Below, one piece after another: positions 6,683 to 14,510 of a stretch of DNA of 29,133 nt. Location: the NCBI GenBank assembly GCA_040902845.1, contig JBBDWM010000015.1, positions 1-29,133 of the forward strand. The letters are read 5' to 3'. Under the pieces are notes generated by a model that was given only the letters and a program-made list of their open reading frames with translations, ran no database searches and was not told the origin of the DNA. The translations under genes were made by a program, and so were the position numbers. Origin of the DNA: JALYNX01 sp040902845 (GTDB lineage Bacteria > Actinomycetota > Acidimicrobiia > Spongiisociales > ZC4RG35). Numbering within the stretch: the first letter of the stretch is position 1; every line of letters starts with the position of its first letter.

Positions 6683-7684
6683 ACCCAGCACCCTCCCCGG
6701 GTCCACATTCTCCGCCCAGTCGGTGATCCGCCCCTGGGCGAGCCAATGGGCCCCGGCGACCCCGATCATTGCAGCGTTGTCGGTGCACAGGAGAGGGCTG
6801 GGAAGAGCGAGCCGGATCCCTCTCACCTCTGCTTCCTCGGCGAACCGCTCCCGGAGACGCCGATTGGCGAGCACCCCACCACCTCCGCCAACCATGCCGG
6901 CGCCGGTCTGATCGACGGCGTTGAACGTCTTGGTGACGAGCACGTCGACTATCGCCTCCTGAACCGAGGCCGCCACGTCCGCCAGTGGGGGGAGCTCGGA
7001 CGCCGCCTGTGCCTTGGCGATGAAATTGACCACCGAGGTCTTCAGACCCGAGAACGAAAGTTGAAAAGGCTGGTCGGGAAGGGCCCGGGGAAAGTCGATT
7101 GCAGCACGGTCGCCTCCGTCTGCAGCCAGATCGATCGCCGGACCACCCGGGAAACCCAGGCCCATGACCCTGGCCAGCTTGTCGAAAGCCTCGCCAGCCG
7201 CGTCGTCGATGGTCTGCCCGAGCGTCTCGTAGTCGCCCCAACCCCGGACGTGAACGATCTGCGAATGTCCGCCCGAGGCGAGGAGCGCAACACAGGGAGG
7301 ATTGAAATCCTCGAACTCGAGCCGGGGAGCCATCAGATGGCCCTCCATGTGATCGATTCCCACGAACGGCAGCTGTCGAGCCCAGGCGGTCGCCTTGGCA
7401 AACGAGTGGCCGACCAGGAGGGCGCCAACCAATCCCGGGCCGGCGGTCGCCGCCACCCCGTCGAGATCGGCGGGGTGGACTCCCGCCTCCTGGAGCGCCC
7501 GATGGGTAAGGGAACGAATCGCCTCGACGTGGGCTCGCGCCGCCAGCTCGGGGACCACCCCACCAAAGCGGGCGTGGAGGTCCACTTGAGACGACACGAC
7601 GTTCGACAGGGGCTCTGCACCCCTCACCACCGCCACAGCTGTCTCGTCACAACTGGTCTCGAAGGCGAGGACGAGGGGCGTCAT
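6680..7684 (-). CDS. tsaD: tRNA t6A synthesis protein TsaD (Kae1/Gcp)
   Basis: The 334-residue catalytic subunit that transfers the threonylcarbamoyl group to A37 of ANN-decoding tRNAs, working with TsaB and TsaE. The ASKHA fold starts with LAFETSCDET. The metal ligands are in HMEGH (His112, His116), with the expected Asp302 in CTDNAAM. Length is normal. Its ATG (7684-7682) overlaps the rimI TGA as ATGA, so translation is coupled. With tsaB and tsaE in the same run, the whole set except TsaC is here. Confidence 0.97.
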   Translation of the reverse strand: MTPLVLAFETSCDETAVAVVRGAEPLSNVVSSQVDLHARFGGVVPELAARAHVEAIRSLTHRALQEAGVHPADLDGVAATAGPGLVGALLVGHSFAKATAWARQLPFVGIDHMEGHLMAPRLEFEDFNPPCVALLASGGHSQIVHVRGWGDYETLGQTIDDAAGEAFDKLARVMGLGFPGGPAIDLAADGGDRAAIDFPRALPDQPFQLSFSGLKTSVVNFIAKAQAASELPPLADVAASVQEAIVDVLVTKTFNAVDQTGAGMVGGGGGVLANRRLRERFAEEAEVRGIRLALPSPLLCTDNAAMIGVAGAHWLAQGRITDWAENVDPGRVLG

Positions 7685-8169
7685 TGTGTCTCCTCCAACC
7701 GCTTGCGGTACTCGACACTGTCAATCTCATGAACCCACAGGATCAGGGCGTCGTCGTCCCCGTAATAGCCCTTCCTCAAACCCACAGGGGCCAGACCGAA
7801 ACCGGCATAGAACGATCGAGCTGGGTGGTTTCTCGAGCGCACCTCCAACGTGAGATGGCGTGCACCCCGCTCGATCGCAGCCACGATCAGAGCGGAAAAG
7901 AGACGGGTTCCGATGCCCTTTCTCCTCGACTCCGGGGCCACCAACAGATTGGTCACGTGTGCCTCGTCGCCAACCACCATCACCCCACCGAATCCCATCA
8001 GGCCGTCGACGTCTGCCACCAGGTAGACACGGTTCTCCGCCGCGAGCTCGTCACGAAAGATCGTCGAGGTCCATGGCTTGAGCCGATCGGCTGCTTCCAG
8101 TTCGACCGAGGCGTCGACATCGGAATCGGCGAAAGCCCTGATAGACACGGCGCTCAATCCGACCCCCAT
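7681..8169 (-). CDS. rimI: Ribosomal-protein-S18 N-acetyltransferase RimI-type GNAT
   Basis: A GNAT-fold acetyltransferase of about 162 residues placed, as in many actinobacteria, between tsaB and tsaD. The acetyl-CoA loop is in VAPESRRKGIGTRL, followed by LEVRSRNHPARSFYAGFGL, the typical RimI segment. The family acetylates the N-terminal residue of S18 and can have wider N-terminal specificity. I take the ATG at 8169, preceded four bases upstream by AGGAGG, which overlaps the end of tsaB by 16 nt. A TTG at 8157 would overlap the tsaB stop as TTGA but lacks a well-spaced ribosome-binding site. Confidence 0.9.
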   Translation of the reverse strand: MGVGLSAVSIRAFADSDVDASVELEAADRLKPWTSTIFRDELAAENRVYLVADVDGLMGFGGVMVVGDEAHVTNLLVAPESRRKGIGTRLFSALIVAAIERGARHLTLEVRSRNHPARSFYAGFGLAPVGLRKGYYGDDDALILWVHEIDSVEYRKRLEETQ

Positions 8170-8864
8170 GGCCCCTCCTGACGCAACTTGGCCCAATTGA
8201 TCGTGACGTCGGGCTCTCGCAGATACAGAGGCCTGATCTCATCCGGCGCGGGGAACTCGCCACGTTCGAACTTGGCACGGGCGGCTTCCGCCAGGGTCAC
8301 GGCATAGGGATAACGTGGCCGACCGGTCTTCACGCGGTGCAACCCGCGGAGCAACCCGTCCGGCAGGGCGCCAACATCGCCAACCACCAGACTCTCGTCG
8401 GGACTCGAATCGAGTTGGGCGACCAGCACCTCGGGTCGGACCAGCTCCACCGAGCCCTCCTTGACCACCCCCCCAGGAACAGGCCGATAGCGAGCAACCG
8501 CGAGCTCACCCCGGCGCACGTCCACCAACGCCCAGATCAAACGGTGCCCGGTGCGGGCCTCGAGGGCGATCGCGTCCAGTGAGACGGCGGGGATCACGGG
8601 AATCCCGAAGGCCGCCGCCAGCCCTTGAGCCGTAGCCAGGCCGACGCGAATCCCGGTGTAGAGACCGGGACCGATGTCAACAACAACGCCGTCGAGCGCC
8701 GAGGGTGACCAGCCCACCTGGTCGAAGCAGAAGTCGATGGCCGGGACCAGAAAGGTGGCATGACCCATCCGATCGATCCTCGAAGCCGTAGCCAATGTTG
8801 ACGAGTCCTCGACCAGGGCAACCGATGATCCGGGGGTGGAGGTTTCGATTGCGAGCAGCTTCAT
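8154..8864 (-). CDS. tsaB: tRNA t6A synthesis protein TsaB
   Basis: A 236-residue ASKHA-fold partner of TsaD, which it stabilises in the t6A transferase complex. It starts MKLLAIETSTPGSSVAL and contains the family segment GPGLYTGIRVGLATAQGLA (about residues 69-87). It lacks the metal-binding histidines of TsaD, as expected. The ATG overlaps the tsaE TGA as ATGA (8864-8861). The C-terminal stretch EIRPLYLREPDVTINWAK is normal for the family. Confidence 0.95.
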   Translation of the reverse strand: MKLLAIETSTPGSSVALVEDSSTLATASRIDRMGHATFLVPAIDFCFDQVGWSPSALDGVVVDIGPGLYTGIRVGLATAQGLAAAFGIPVIPAVSLDAIALEARTGHRLIWALVDVRRGELAVARYRPVPGGVVKEGSVELVRPEVLVAQLDSSPDESLVVGDVGALPDGLLRGLHRVKTGRPRYPYAVTLAEAARAKFERGEFPAPDEIRPLYLREPDVTINWAKLRQEGPWGSD

Positions 8865-9313
8865 GCGACCGTCTCCAGGTCGCGGTCGACCCAGTCACCG
8901 CTCGGGATCAGTCGCAGCAGCCGGGTCTCGTCCGGGTTCACGACGAACTCGATTCGGAGATGGTCCTCAGGCAAGGCCGATTCGACGGCATCCCCCCATT
9001 CGATGACGAGCACCCCGTCCGCAGCCAACTCGAACACGTCGAGATCCTCGAACTCGTGGAGCGAACTGAGCCTATAGACATCGACGTGCACCACCGGCAT
9101 GAACCCCGAGTCGTACTGCCGCACCAGAACGAACGAAGGGCTGACCACCATCTCCTCGACGCCCAGCCCTTCACAGAGACCTCCAGTCAGAAGGGTCTTC
9201 CCCGCACCCAGGCCCCCTGCGAGCTCGACGACATCAGCAGGCCTCAGAGCTGCCGCCAATCTTCGCCCCACGGCTCTGGTGTCGTCGGCGGTTGGACAGA
9301 AGACCTCGATCAT
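8861..9313 (-). CDS. tsaE: tRNA t6A synthesis ATPase TsaE
   Basis: A 150-residue P-loop ATPase needed for turnover of the TsaBD complex. The Walker A GGLGAGKT is at residues 33-40, the switch-like SPSFVLVRQY follows, and HVDVYRL and VIEWGD are the conserved late motifs. Start and stop overlap both neighbours as ATGA. Length and motifs are normal. Confidence 0.96.
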   Translation of the reverse strand: MIEVFCPTADDTRAVGRRLAAALRPADVVELAGGLGAGKTLLTGGLCEGLGVEEMVVSPSFVLVRQYDSGFMPVVHVDVYRLSSLHEFEDLDVFELAADGVLVIEWGDAVESALPEDHLRIEFVVNPDETRLLRLIPSGDWVDRDLETVA

Positions 9314-9957
9314 CCGAACAGCTCCATCTGCGAAGCCTCGACCGCCCCGCCCTCCTCCAGAGTCTGGGACCGTTGCTCGCGACCATCGAGGATCGAGCGC
9401 ACCAGGGCGAAGTCCTCCCTCATCTGATCGGTCACCCGGTCACCACCACGAAGCGCCGCGGCCGGATGAAAGGTGGGCACGAGGGAGGATCCGAGCCACC
9501 ACGGATGGAGCCGCCCCCGGAGCCGGGTGATCCCGGTTTCCGTGTTGAGAAGCAACTTGGTGGCGAAATTGCCGAGTGTGACCACCACCTCGGGCTCGAT
9601 CAGCCGAATCTGCTCCCGGAGGTAACCCTTGCAAGAGTCGATTTCATTCGGATGCGGGTCCCGGTTGCCGGGTGGTCGGCACTTGAGGACGTTGGCGATG
9701 TAGACCTCGGATCGCTCGAGACCTATCTCAGCGAGCAGAGAGTCGAGCAGTTTCCCGGCCGCACCAACGAAAGGCTCCCCTTGGAGGTCCTCGTTCTTAC
9801 CGGGTGCCTCGCCAACGAGCATCACCCTCGCCTGTGGATCACCCACCCCGAAGACAACATTGGTGCGTGTCTGGGACAGACCGCAATCCGTGCACACGAG
9901 TGCGCGGGCACGGAGCTCTTCGAAAACGGAGATGGGGTCGCTCACCGGTCTGGCCAT
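9310..9957 (-). CDS. Type 4 (Fe-S) uracil-DNA glycosylase
   Basis: A 215-residue family 4 uracil-DNA glycosylase, which removes uracil from DNA arising by cytosine deamination. Four cysteines placed for the 4Fe-4S cluster are visible: Cys22 and Cys25 (C-x2-C), Cys93 in LKCRPPGNRDP and Cys109. The glycosylase motifs GEAPG (49-53) and the late TFHPAA are present. The frame stays open well upstream, but that part overlaps the peptidase gene and is cysteine/arginine-rich, so the ATG at 9957 is used. It has no clear ribosome-binding site. The gap to the upstream peptidase stop is 14 bp, and its stop overlaps the tsaE ATG. Confidence 0.93.
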   Translation of the reverse strand: MARPVSDPISVFEELRARALVCTDCGLSQTRTNVVFGVGDPQARVMLVGEAPGKNEDLQGEPFVGAAGKLLDSLLAEIGLERSEVYIANVLKCRPPGNRDPHPNEIDSCKGYLREQIRLIEPEVVVTLGNFATKLLLNTETGITRLRGRLHPWWLGSSLVPTFHPAAALRGGDRVTDQMREDFALVRSILDGREQRSQTLEEGGAVEASQMELFG

Positions 9958-9971
9958 TGTGCCAAACCGAA

Positions 9972-10856
9972 TCACTCCATGGATGCACGCACAGCGAGCT
10001 CGACAGCCGCAGCCGTGGCACCAAAGGCAGCTTCGGCGGCCGCCTCGACATCGCACTCGATGGTTCCGCATGAGACCGCGAAGGCGACATCCCCGTCGAA
10101 GCGGGTATGCACCGGCCGAATACAGGCGGCAAGCGCATCATGGGAACGGACCGCCAGGCGGGTCAGCTCGTTCCGTGTCATTTGGAAATCTGTCGCCACT
10201 ACCACCAGGGTGGTGTTGACCATTGGGCCCGGCGGGACGACCGGCGGCCCTGGCTCGTGTGGGCCCCCGGTCAAGGACTCCCCACTCAGGGTGAACAGAT
10301 CCCCAACTGCGTTGACCACCACCAGGGCGCCCACCGTGGCATCGCCGACCCGGCGGATAGCGGAGCCCAGCCCACCCGGCCGCATGTGCTCGAAGCCCCG
10401 CCACTTTGCGACGGTGGCGCCTGTGCCCGCCCCGATCAGCCCGCTCTCGACCGGGGCACTAGATGCGTCGCGATACGCCGCCTCACCCTGGTCAGGACCG
10501 GGTCGGACGCTGGGATCGCCCGGAAAGAGATCGAAGATCACGGCAGCCGGGACGATCGGAACCCTGGCCACTGGTGTCTCATAACCCCTGCCATCGGCCT
10601 CCAGCGCCCTGACCACCCCATCGACTGCGGCGAGCCCGAAGGCACTGCCCCCGGTGAGCACGATCGCGTGAGCTTGCTCGACCCTCATCCCCGGCTGGAG
10701 CAGGGCTGTCTCCCGCGTTCCCGGGGCAGCCCCTCGCACCTCGGCGGCCACGACGTTGGGCTCGGGAAGCACCACCACGGTGCACCCGGTGCGAGCCGTC
10801 GGATCCGACCAGTGCCCGACTTCGATCCCGGGCACTGAGGTAATGGTCTCGTTCAC
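9972..10856 (-). CDS. P1/S58-family N-terminal-nucleophile peptidase (DmpA/NylC-like)
   Basis: A 294-residue member of the family that includes D-aminopeptidase DmpA, beta-peptidyl aminopeptidases and nylon oligomer hydrolase NylC. These enzymes self-cleave and use the newly exposed Ser or Thr as nucleophile. The segment VNTTLVVVATD resembles the NylC cleavage region, so cleavage between Asn214 and Thr215 is likely. The stretches GIEVGHWSD, LTGGSAFGL and GAGTGATVAKW are typical. The GTG start (10856-10854) overlaps the alr TGA as GTGA. Being coupled to alanine racemase suggests, but does not prove, work on D-amino-acid-containing peptides. Confidence 0.85.
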   Translation of the reverse strand: MNETITSVPGIEVGHWSDPTARTGCTVVVLPEPNVVAAEVRGAAPGTRETALLQPGMRVEQAHAIVLTGGSAFGLAAVDGVVRALEADGRGYETPVARVPIVPAAVIFDLFPGDPSVRPGPDQGEAAYRDASSAPVESGLIGAGTGATVAKWRGFEHMRPGGLGSAIRRVGDATVGALVVVNAVGDLFTLSGESLTGGPHEPGPPVVPPGPMVNTTLVVVATDFQMTRNELTRLAVRSHDALAACIRPVHTRFDGDVAFAVSCGTIECDVEAAAEAAFGATAAAVELAVRASME

Positions 10857-11926
10857 GCCAGATACCTTCGCGGGACCCGGGGACCAATGCCACACACCAC
10901 CTCATATGAGATGGTGTCGAGGATCGCGGCCCAGTCGTCAGCGTCTATCACCGCATTCCCCTGGTCGCCCAACACCACGACCTCGTCTCCGAGCTGCACC
11001 TCGGAATCACCCACGTCGACCACGATCTGGTCCATGGTCACGGTCCCGGCAAGCGGGTATCGATTTCCTCCGATCAATGCCGAACCCGCTTCGGACAAAC
11101 GGCGGGAGAGGCCGTCGGCGTAGCCGATGGGAGCGGTCACCACCGTCGAGTCCTTCGACAATGCCCTGGTCCGGCCATAGCTCGGCCTTGCCCCATCTCC
11201 CAGACGCTGGACGTGGGAGACGTGGGTGACAATCCGCATCGCCGGTCGCAGTTGCACCAGGTCCCGGGTGGAGGCACAGGGATGAAGCCCGTAGATGCCG
11301 AGACCGATGCGGGCAAAGCTCCGGCGCGATTCTGGGAAGAGCACAGCGCCCGCGGTATTGGCGAGGTGGCTCAAGGGGATCTCATACTCCGAGGACGCCT
11401 CGTCGAAGACCTCGATCTGATGACGGGTGAAGACCGCGTCCTCGTCGGCGACAGGAAAGTGGGTCCAGATGGCGGCAACTTCGAGGCCGGCCCCTCGGGC
11501 GGATGTCACTAGATCGTGCAGGAGCCGGGGCGAGGCCCCCACCCGGTGCATGCCCGTGTCGAGCTTGATGTGCACCTCGATGCCGGGCGCGATCGACGCC
11601 AGAGCCTCGATGCAGGAAATCGAGTAAACGGTGGGGATGAGGTTCCACCTGCCGATTTCCGATATGGATGTCGTGTCCGGCTCGGAAAGGACCAGTATCG
11701 GCGCCTCGATCCCCGCTTCGCGCAGACGCACCCCCTCCTCGACGAGCGCGACGGCGAGACGGGTCGCTCCGGCTTCGACGGCGGCCTCCGCGACCGGGGC
11801 GTCCCCATGCCCGTACGCATCTGCCTTGACGACTGCACAGACCTCGGAGGGAGCGATCAGGCCCGCAAGCGCGGCCACGTTGTGTCGTATGGCGCCGAGG
11901 TCGATCTCGGCGTAAGTCGGTCTCAA
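10853..11926 (-). CDS. alr: Alanine racemase
   Basis: A 357-residue PLP enzyme converting L- to D-alanine for peptidoglycan. The PLP lysine is Lys34 in VVKADAYGHG; the second catalytic base is probably Tyr269 in PIGYADGL; RIGLGIYGLHP is the usual late motif. The start is most likely TTG at 11926-11924, giving L/M-RPTYAEIDLGAI, which overlaps the nnrD TGA as TTGA. Its ribosome-binding G-tract (GGGAGGGGGG) ends three bases before the TTG and belongs to the repeat at 11931-12023. The frame is open to 12157, but that part is nnrD and repeat read in another frame. Confidence 0.94.
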   Translation of the reverse strand: MRPTYAEIDLGAIRHNVAALAGLIAPSEVCAVVKADAYGHGDAPVAEAAVEAGATRLAVALVEEGVRLREAGIEAPILVLSEPDTTSISEIGRWNLIPTVYSISCIEALASIAPGIEVHIKLDTGMHRVGASPRLLHDLVTSARGAGLEVAAIWTHFPVADEDAVFTRHQIEVFDEASSEYEIPLSHLANTAGAVLFPESRRSFARIGLGIYGLHPCASTRDLVQLRPAMRIVTHVSHVQRLGDGARPSYGRTRALSKDSTVVTAPIGYADGLSRRLSEAGSALIGGNRYPLAGTVTMDQIVVDVGDSEVQLGDEVVVLGDQGNAVIDADDWAAILDTISYEVVCGIGPRVPRRYLA

Positions 11927-13386
11927 GAACCCCCCCTCCCGGCTTCGCCGGCTCTCCCCCCAACGCTCGCTCCGCTCACAGGAGGGAGAAATGCCCCCCT
12001 CCCCCCTACGGGGCACTCCCCCCATGCGAATCTCCCGATGTGGGTGCTGAGGCGATCGGCGGTGACGGTTTCCTGAACTGCCAGATCGGCTCCCGCGACA
12101 CCGTGCCAGTAGGCGGCCGAGATTAACGCAGTGCGGGGATCGAGACCACGAGCCCACAACGCACCCGTCATTCCGGAGAGGACATCTCCGGTTCCGATCG
12201 TCGCCAGTTCCGGGCCACCGCTGTGGACCAGGATCGGCGCCGTGCCGTCGCTGATAACCGTCGGATTTCCCTTTAGAAGAACCGTTATCCCCTTCTTCTG
12301 AGCCAGGGCACGAACCGCGTACTCCCCACCGCCGACTCCCGCGATCCTCTCGAACTCTCCGCCGTGAGGTGTAATCGCAACCTGCGAACCACCCTCTAGT
12401 GCTGCATCAACGAGCTCAGGGGTGAGCGCGCCAGCGTCCAACAAGACCTGCCCGGCCTTGCTGACCAGGCGGGCCACCTCAGGATGGTCGGCCTCGTCGA
12501 GCCCGGGACCTGCGATCACGACGTCGAAACGACCCAGCTGACCCTCTACATCAGTCAGGGCGCGGGTAAGGAGTTCCGGCGCGATCTGCGCAATCAGATC
12601 GGGTCGCGGAGAAGCGACGACAACCGATCCGGCGCCGAAGTGCAGGGCGCTGCGCCCGGCGAACACGGCGGCGCCGGTCATCCCGGTCGATCCACCGATG
12701 ACGAGCACCGAGCCTGCCGACCATTTGTGACTTCGACGTTCCCGGGGCGGCCGTGGGGCATCCTCCTCACCCGCCAACCACATCGAGGGCTCACCGCCCT
12801 CGATGCCCAGATCGATCACCGTGATGATTCCGCAGACATCCGGCCCGACATCCTTTACATGACCGGTCTTGAGGTATTGAAAGGTCACAGTCTCGACTGC
12901 GGAGAAGACGCTGCCCTTCACCTCGCCGCTATCGGGGTCGAGCCCGGTGGGAAAATCCACCGCTATCACCGGGGCCGGAGTCTCGGTCCATGCTTCGACC
13001 GTAGGTGGAAGATCGCCGCGACCACCGCCTCCGAAAACCGCGTCAATCACAAGATCGGCCGCCATCGGAGGGCCCATCTCAACAACCCTGACCCCGGCAG
13101 CCTTGGCCTTTCCGGCGGCGCGGACGGCTGGCGGTGTCTTCGGTTCCCCAAGGGCCTGGACCACAACGTGAGCGCCCCGATTGGTCAAATACCTGGCAGC
13201 CACGTAACCGTCCCCACCGTTGTTGCCGGGACCGGCCAGTACCACCACACGCATGCCGTACCCTGCTCCGTGTCGAACCGCGGCCAGGGCAACTGCAAGC
13301 CCGGCGTGGTCCATGGCGGCATCGAGGTCACCGGTGTAGGCCTGGTCCACCCGCCGGTACTCCTCTGCGGTGAGGATCGGCTTCAC
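11923..13386 (-). CDS. nnrD: Bifunctional NAD(P)HX epimerase/dehydratase
   Basis: A two-domain repair enzyme of about 487 residues. The N-terminal YjeF-N epimerase has GPGNNGGDG at 52-60; the C-terminal ADP/ATP-dependent dehydratase has HGGEFERI and the GTGDVLSG anion hole near 398-405. Together they restore hydrated NADH/NADPH. The GTG start (13386) overlaps the upstream aminotransferase TGA as GTGA. The last roughly 33 residues, from the Trp in FAWGEC onward, are glycine/arginine-rich and are entirely encoded by a G-tract palindromic repeat; they are unlikely to be part of the fold. The TGA overlaps the alr TTG start. Confidence 0.93.
   Translation of the reverse strand: MKPILTAEEYRRVDQAYTGDLDAAMDHAGLAVALAAVRHGAGYGMRVVVLAGPGNNGGDGYVAARYLTNRGAHVVVQALGEPKTPPAVRAAGKAKAAGVRVVEMGPPMAADLVIDAVFGGGGRGDLPPTVEAWTETPAPVIAVDFPTGLDPDSGEVKGSVFSAVETVTFQYLKTGHVKDVGPDVCGIITVIDLGIEGGEPSMWLAGEEDAPRPPRERRSHKWSAGSVLVIGGSTGMTGAAVFAGRSALHFGAGSVVVASPRPDLIAQIAPELLTRALTDVEGQLGRFDVVIAGPGLDEADHPEVARLVSKAGQVLLDAGALTPELVDAALEGGSQVAITPHGGEFERIAGVGGGEYAVRALAQKKGITVLLKGNPTVISDGTAPILVHSGGPELATIGTGDVLSGMTGALWARGLDPRTALISAAYWHGVAGADLAVQETVTADRLSTHIGRFAWGECPVGGRGAFLPPVSGASVGGRAGEAGRGGS
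11931..12023 (-). repeat. G-tract palindromic repeat at the nnrD-alr junction
   Basis: On the minus strand this 93-bp block holds five runs of six G (12023-12018, 12006-12001, 11999-11994, 11961-11956, 11936-11931) and a GGG at 11940-11938. It also contains a CCCC-GTA-GGGG hairpin, a GGAGGG/CCCTCC hairpin, and CCGGC-GAA-GCCGG (11951-11939). It looks like an inserted intergenic-type repeat that kept the frame open. It forms the C-terminus of nnrD and the ribosome-binding site of alr. Only one copy is in the window, so dispersal is inferred from its look. Confidence 0.6.
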
Positions 13387-14498
13387 GGCTCGAACAGATC
13401 CCGCACTCCGGCGACCACCCGCTCCCGATCCGCGTCGCCGAGGTTCGAACCACTGGGAAGACAGAGGCCATGCTCGAAAAGGTCGGCAGACACCGAGCCC
13501 CCTACAGACTCGCACTCGGCGAACACGGGCTGGAGATGCATCGGCTTCCAGACCGGCCGAGCCTCGATATCAAGCGTCTCGAGATGGAGGCGGACCTGTT
13601 CCCGATCGGTGCCCGCCTGCGCGGGGTCGATGGTGAGACATGTCAGCCAGAACGTGGACCTGCACCCTTCTCCCTCTGGCATGAACGCCACACCGGGCAG
13701 GTCCCCCAACGCCGTGCGGTAGAAGTCGTTGTGGTCCCTGCGCTTCTCGACCCGTCGCCCCAGGTCGGCGAGTTGGGACCGCCCCAGAGCAGCAAGCAGA
13801 TTCGAGAGGCGATAGTTGTAACCGATGGCAGAGTGTTGGTAGTGCGGGGCCGGGTCACGCGCCTGGGTGGCCAGCCATCGAGTCTGACGTGCCCAATCCT
13901 CCCGGTCGGTCACCAGGGCGCCACCGCCACTCGTGGTGATGATCTTGTTCCCGTTGAACGAAAGGGTGGCCATCACTCCGAAACTCCCGGCGTTCCGTCC
14001 GCGGTAGGTCGCTCCCAACGCCTCAGCGGCGTCCTCGATCAACGGAACCTCGTGCTCGGCGCAGAGGGCCTCGATCCGGTCGTAGTCAGCGCATTGGCCG
14101 TAGATATCGACCGGGACACACGCCGCAAAGCGGCCGTCACCATCGAGCGCTTCACCGAGGAGACCGGGGTCCATGTTCCAGGTGGATCGATCGCTGTCCA
14201 CGAAAACCGGCTCGGCTCCCGTGTACCTGACGGCATTGGCGGTCGCCGCGAATGTGAGTGACGAGACCAGCACCCGGTCCCCGGGCCCGACTCCGAGTGC
14301 GAGCAGGCCGAGATGAAGAGCGGCCGTCCCGCTGGAAAGGGCGACACCGTGACTTCTCCGGGTAACCGCCGCCAGGTCGGCCTCCAAGCCGTCCACCTCG
14401 GGCCCGAGTGGCGCTATCCACCCGGATTCGACGGCCCGCTGGATGGCTGCCTGGTCGTCGATGCCGACGTCCGGCGGTGACAGATAGATCCTCGTCAT
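13383..14498 (-). CDS. DegT/DnrJ/EryC1 sugar aminotransferase, PglE-like
   Basis: A 371-residue PLP-dependent aminotransferase for nucleotide-linked keto sugars. The PLP lysine is Lys185 in SFNGNKIITTSGGG, and Asp156 lies in EDAAEALG. The start YLSPPDVG with WIAPLGPEVDGLE, the segment IGYNYRLSNLLAALG, and the late RPVWKPMHLQPVF with CLPSGSNL follow PglE, the enzyme that aminates UDP-4-keto-6-deoxy-GlcNAc at C4. The likely partner is the PglF-like dehydratase at 20131-22050. Its TGA overlaps the nnrD GTG, so a sugar gene is wired into the alr-tsa operon. The exact substrate is inferred. Confidence 0.85.
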   Translation of the reverse strand: MTRIYLSPPDVGIDDQAAIQRAVESGWIAPLGPEVDGLEADLAAVTRRSHGVALSSGTAALHLGLLALGVGPGDRVLVSSLTFAATANAVRYTGAEPVFVDSDRSTWNMDPGLLGEALDGDGRFAACVPVDIYGQCADYDRIEALCAEHEVPLIEDAAEALGATYRGRNAGSFGVMATLSFNGNKIITTSGGGALVTDREDWARQTRWLATQARDPAPHYQHSAIGYNYRLSNLLAALGRSQLADLGRRVEKRRDHNDFYRTALGDLPGVAFMPEGEGCRSTFWLTCLTIDPAQAGTDREQVRLHLETLDIEARPVWKPMHLQPVFAECESVGGSVSADLFEHGLCLPSGSNLGDADRERVVAGVRDLFEP

Positions 14499-14510
14499 GC
14501 GCAGTTGAGG

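Noticed and set aside
9292..10584. A 430-codon plus-strand open frame
   Set aside because: It is antisense to the uracil-DNA glycosylase and peptidase genes, whose motifs are intact; no protein family is visible.
11931..12023. CRISPR array or IS end
   Set aside because: The G-runs are not regularly spaced direct repeats with spacers, and there is no transposase or target duplication. No CRISPR-like array was seen anywhere in the window.
12484..13722. A 412-codon plus-strand open frame
   Set aside because: It is antisense to nnrD and the aminotransferase, has no family signature, and its composition is that expected from reading high-GC genes in reverse.
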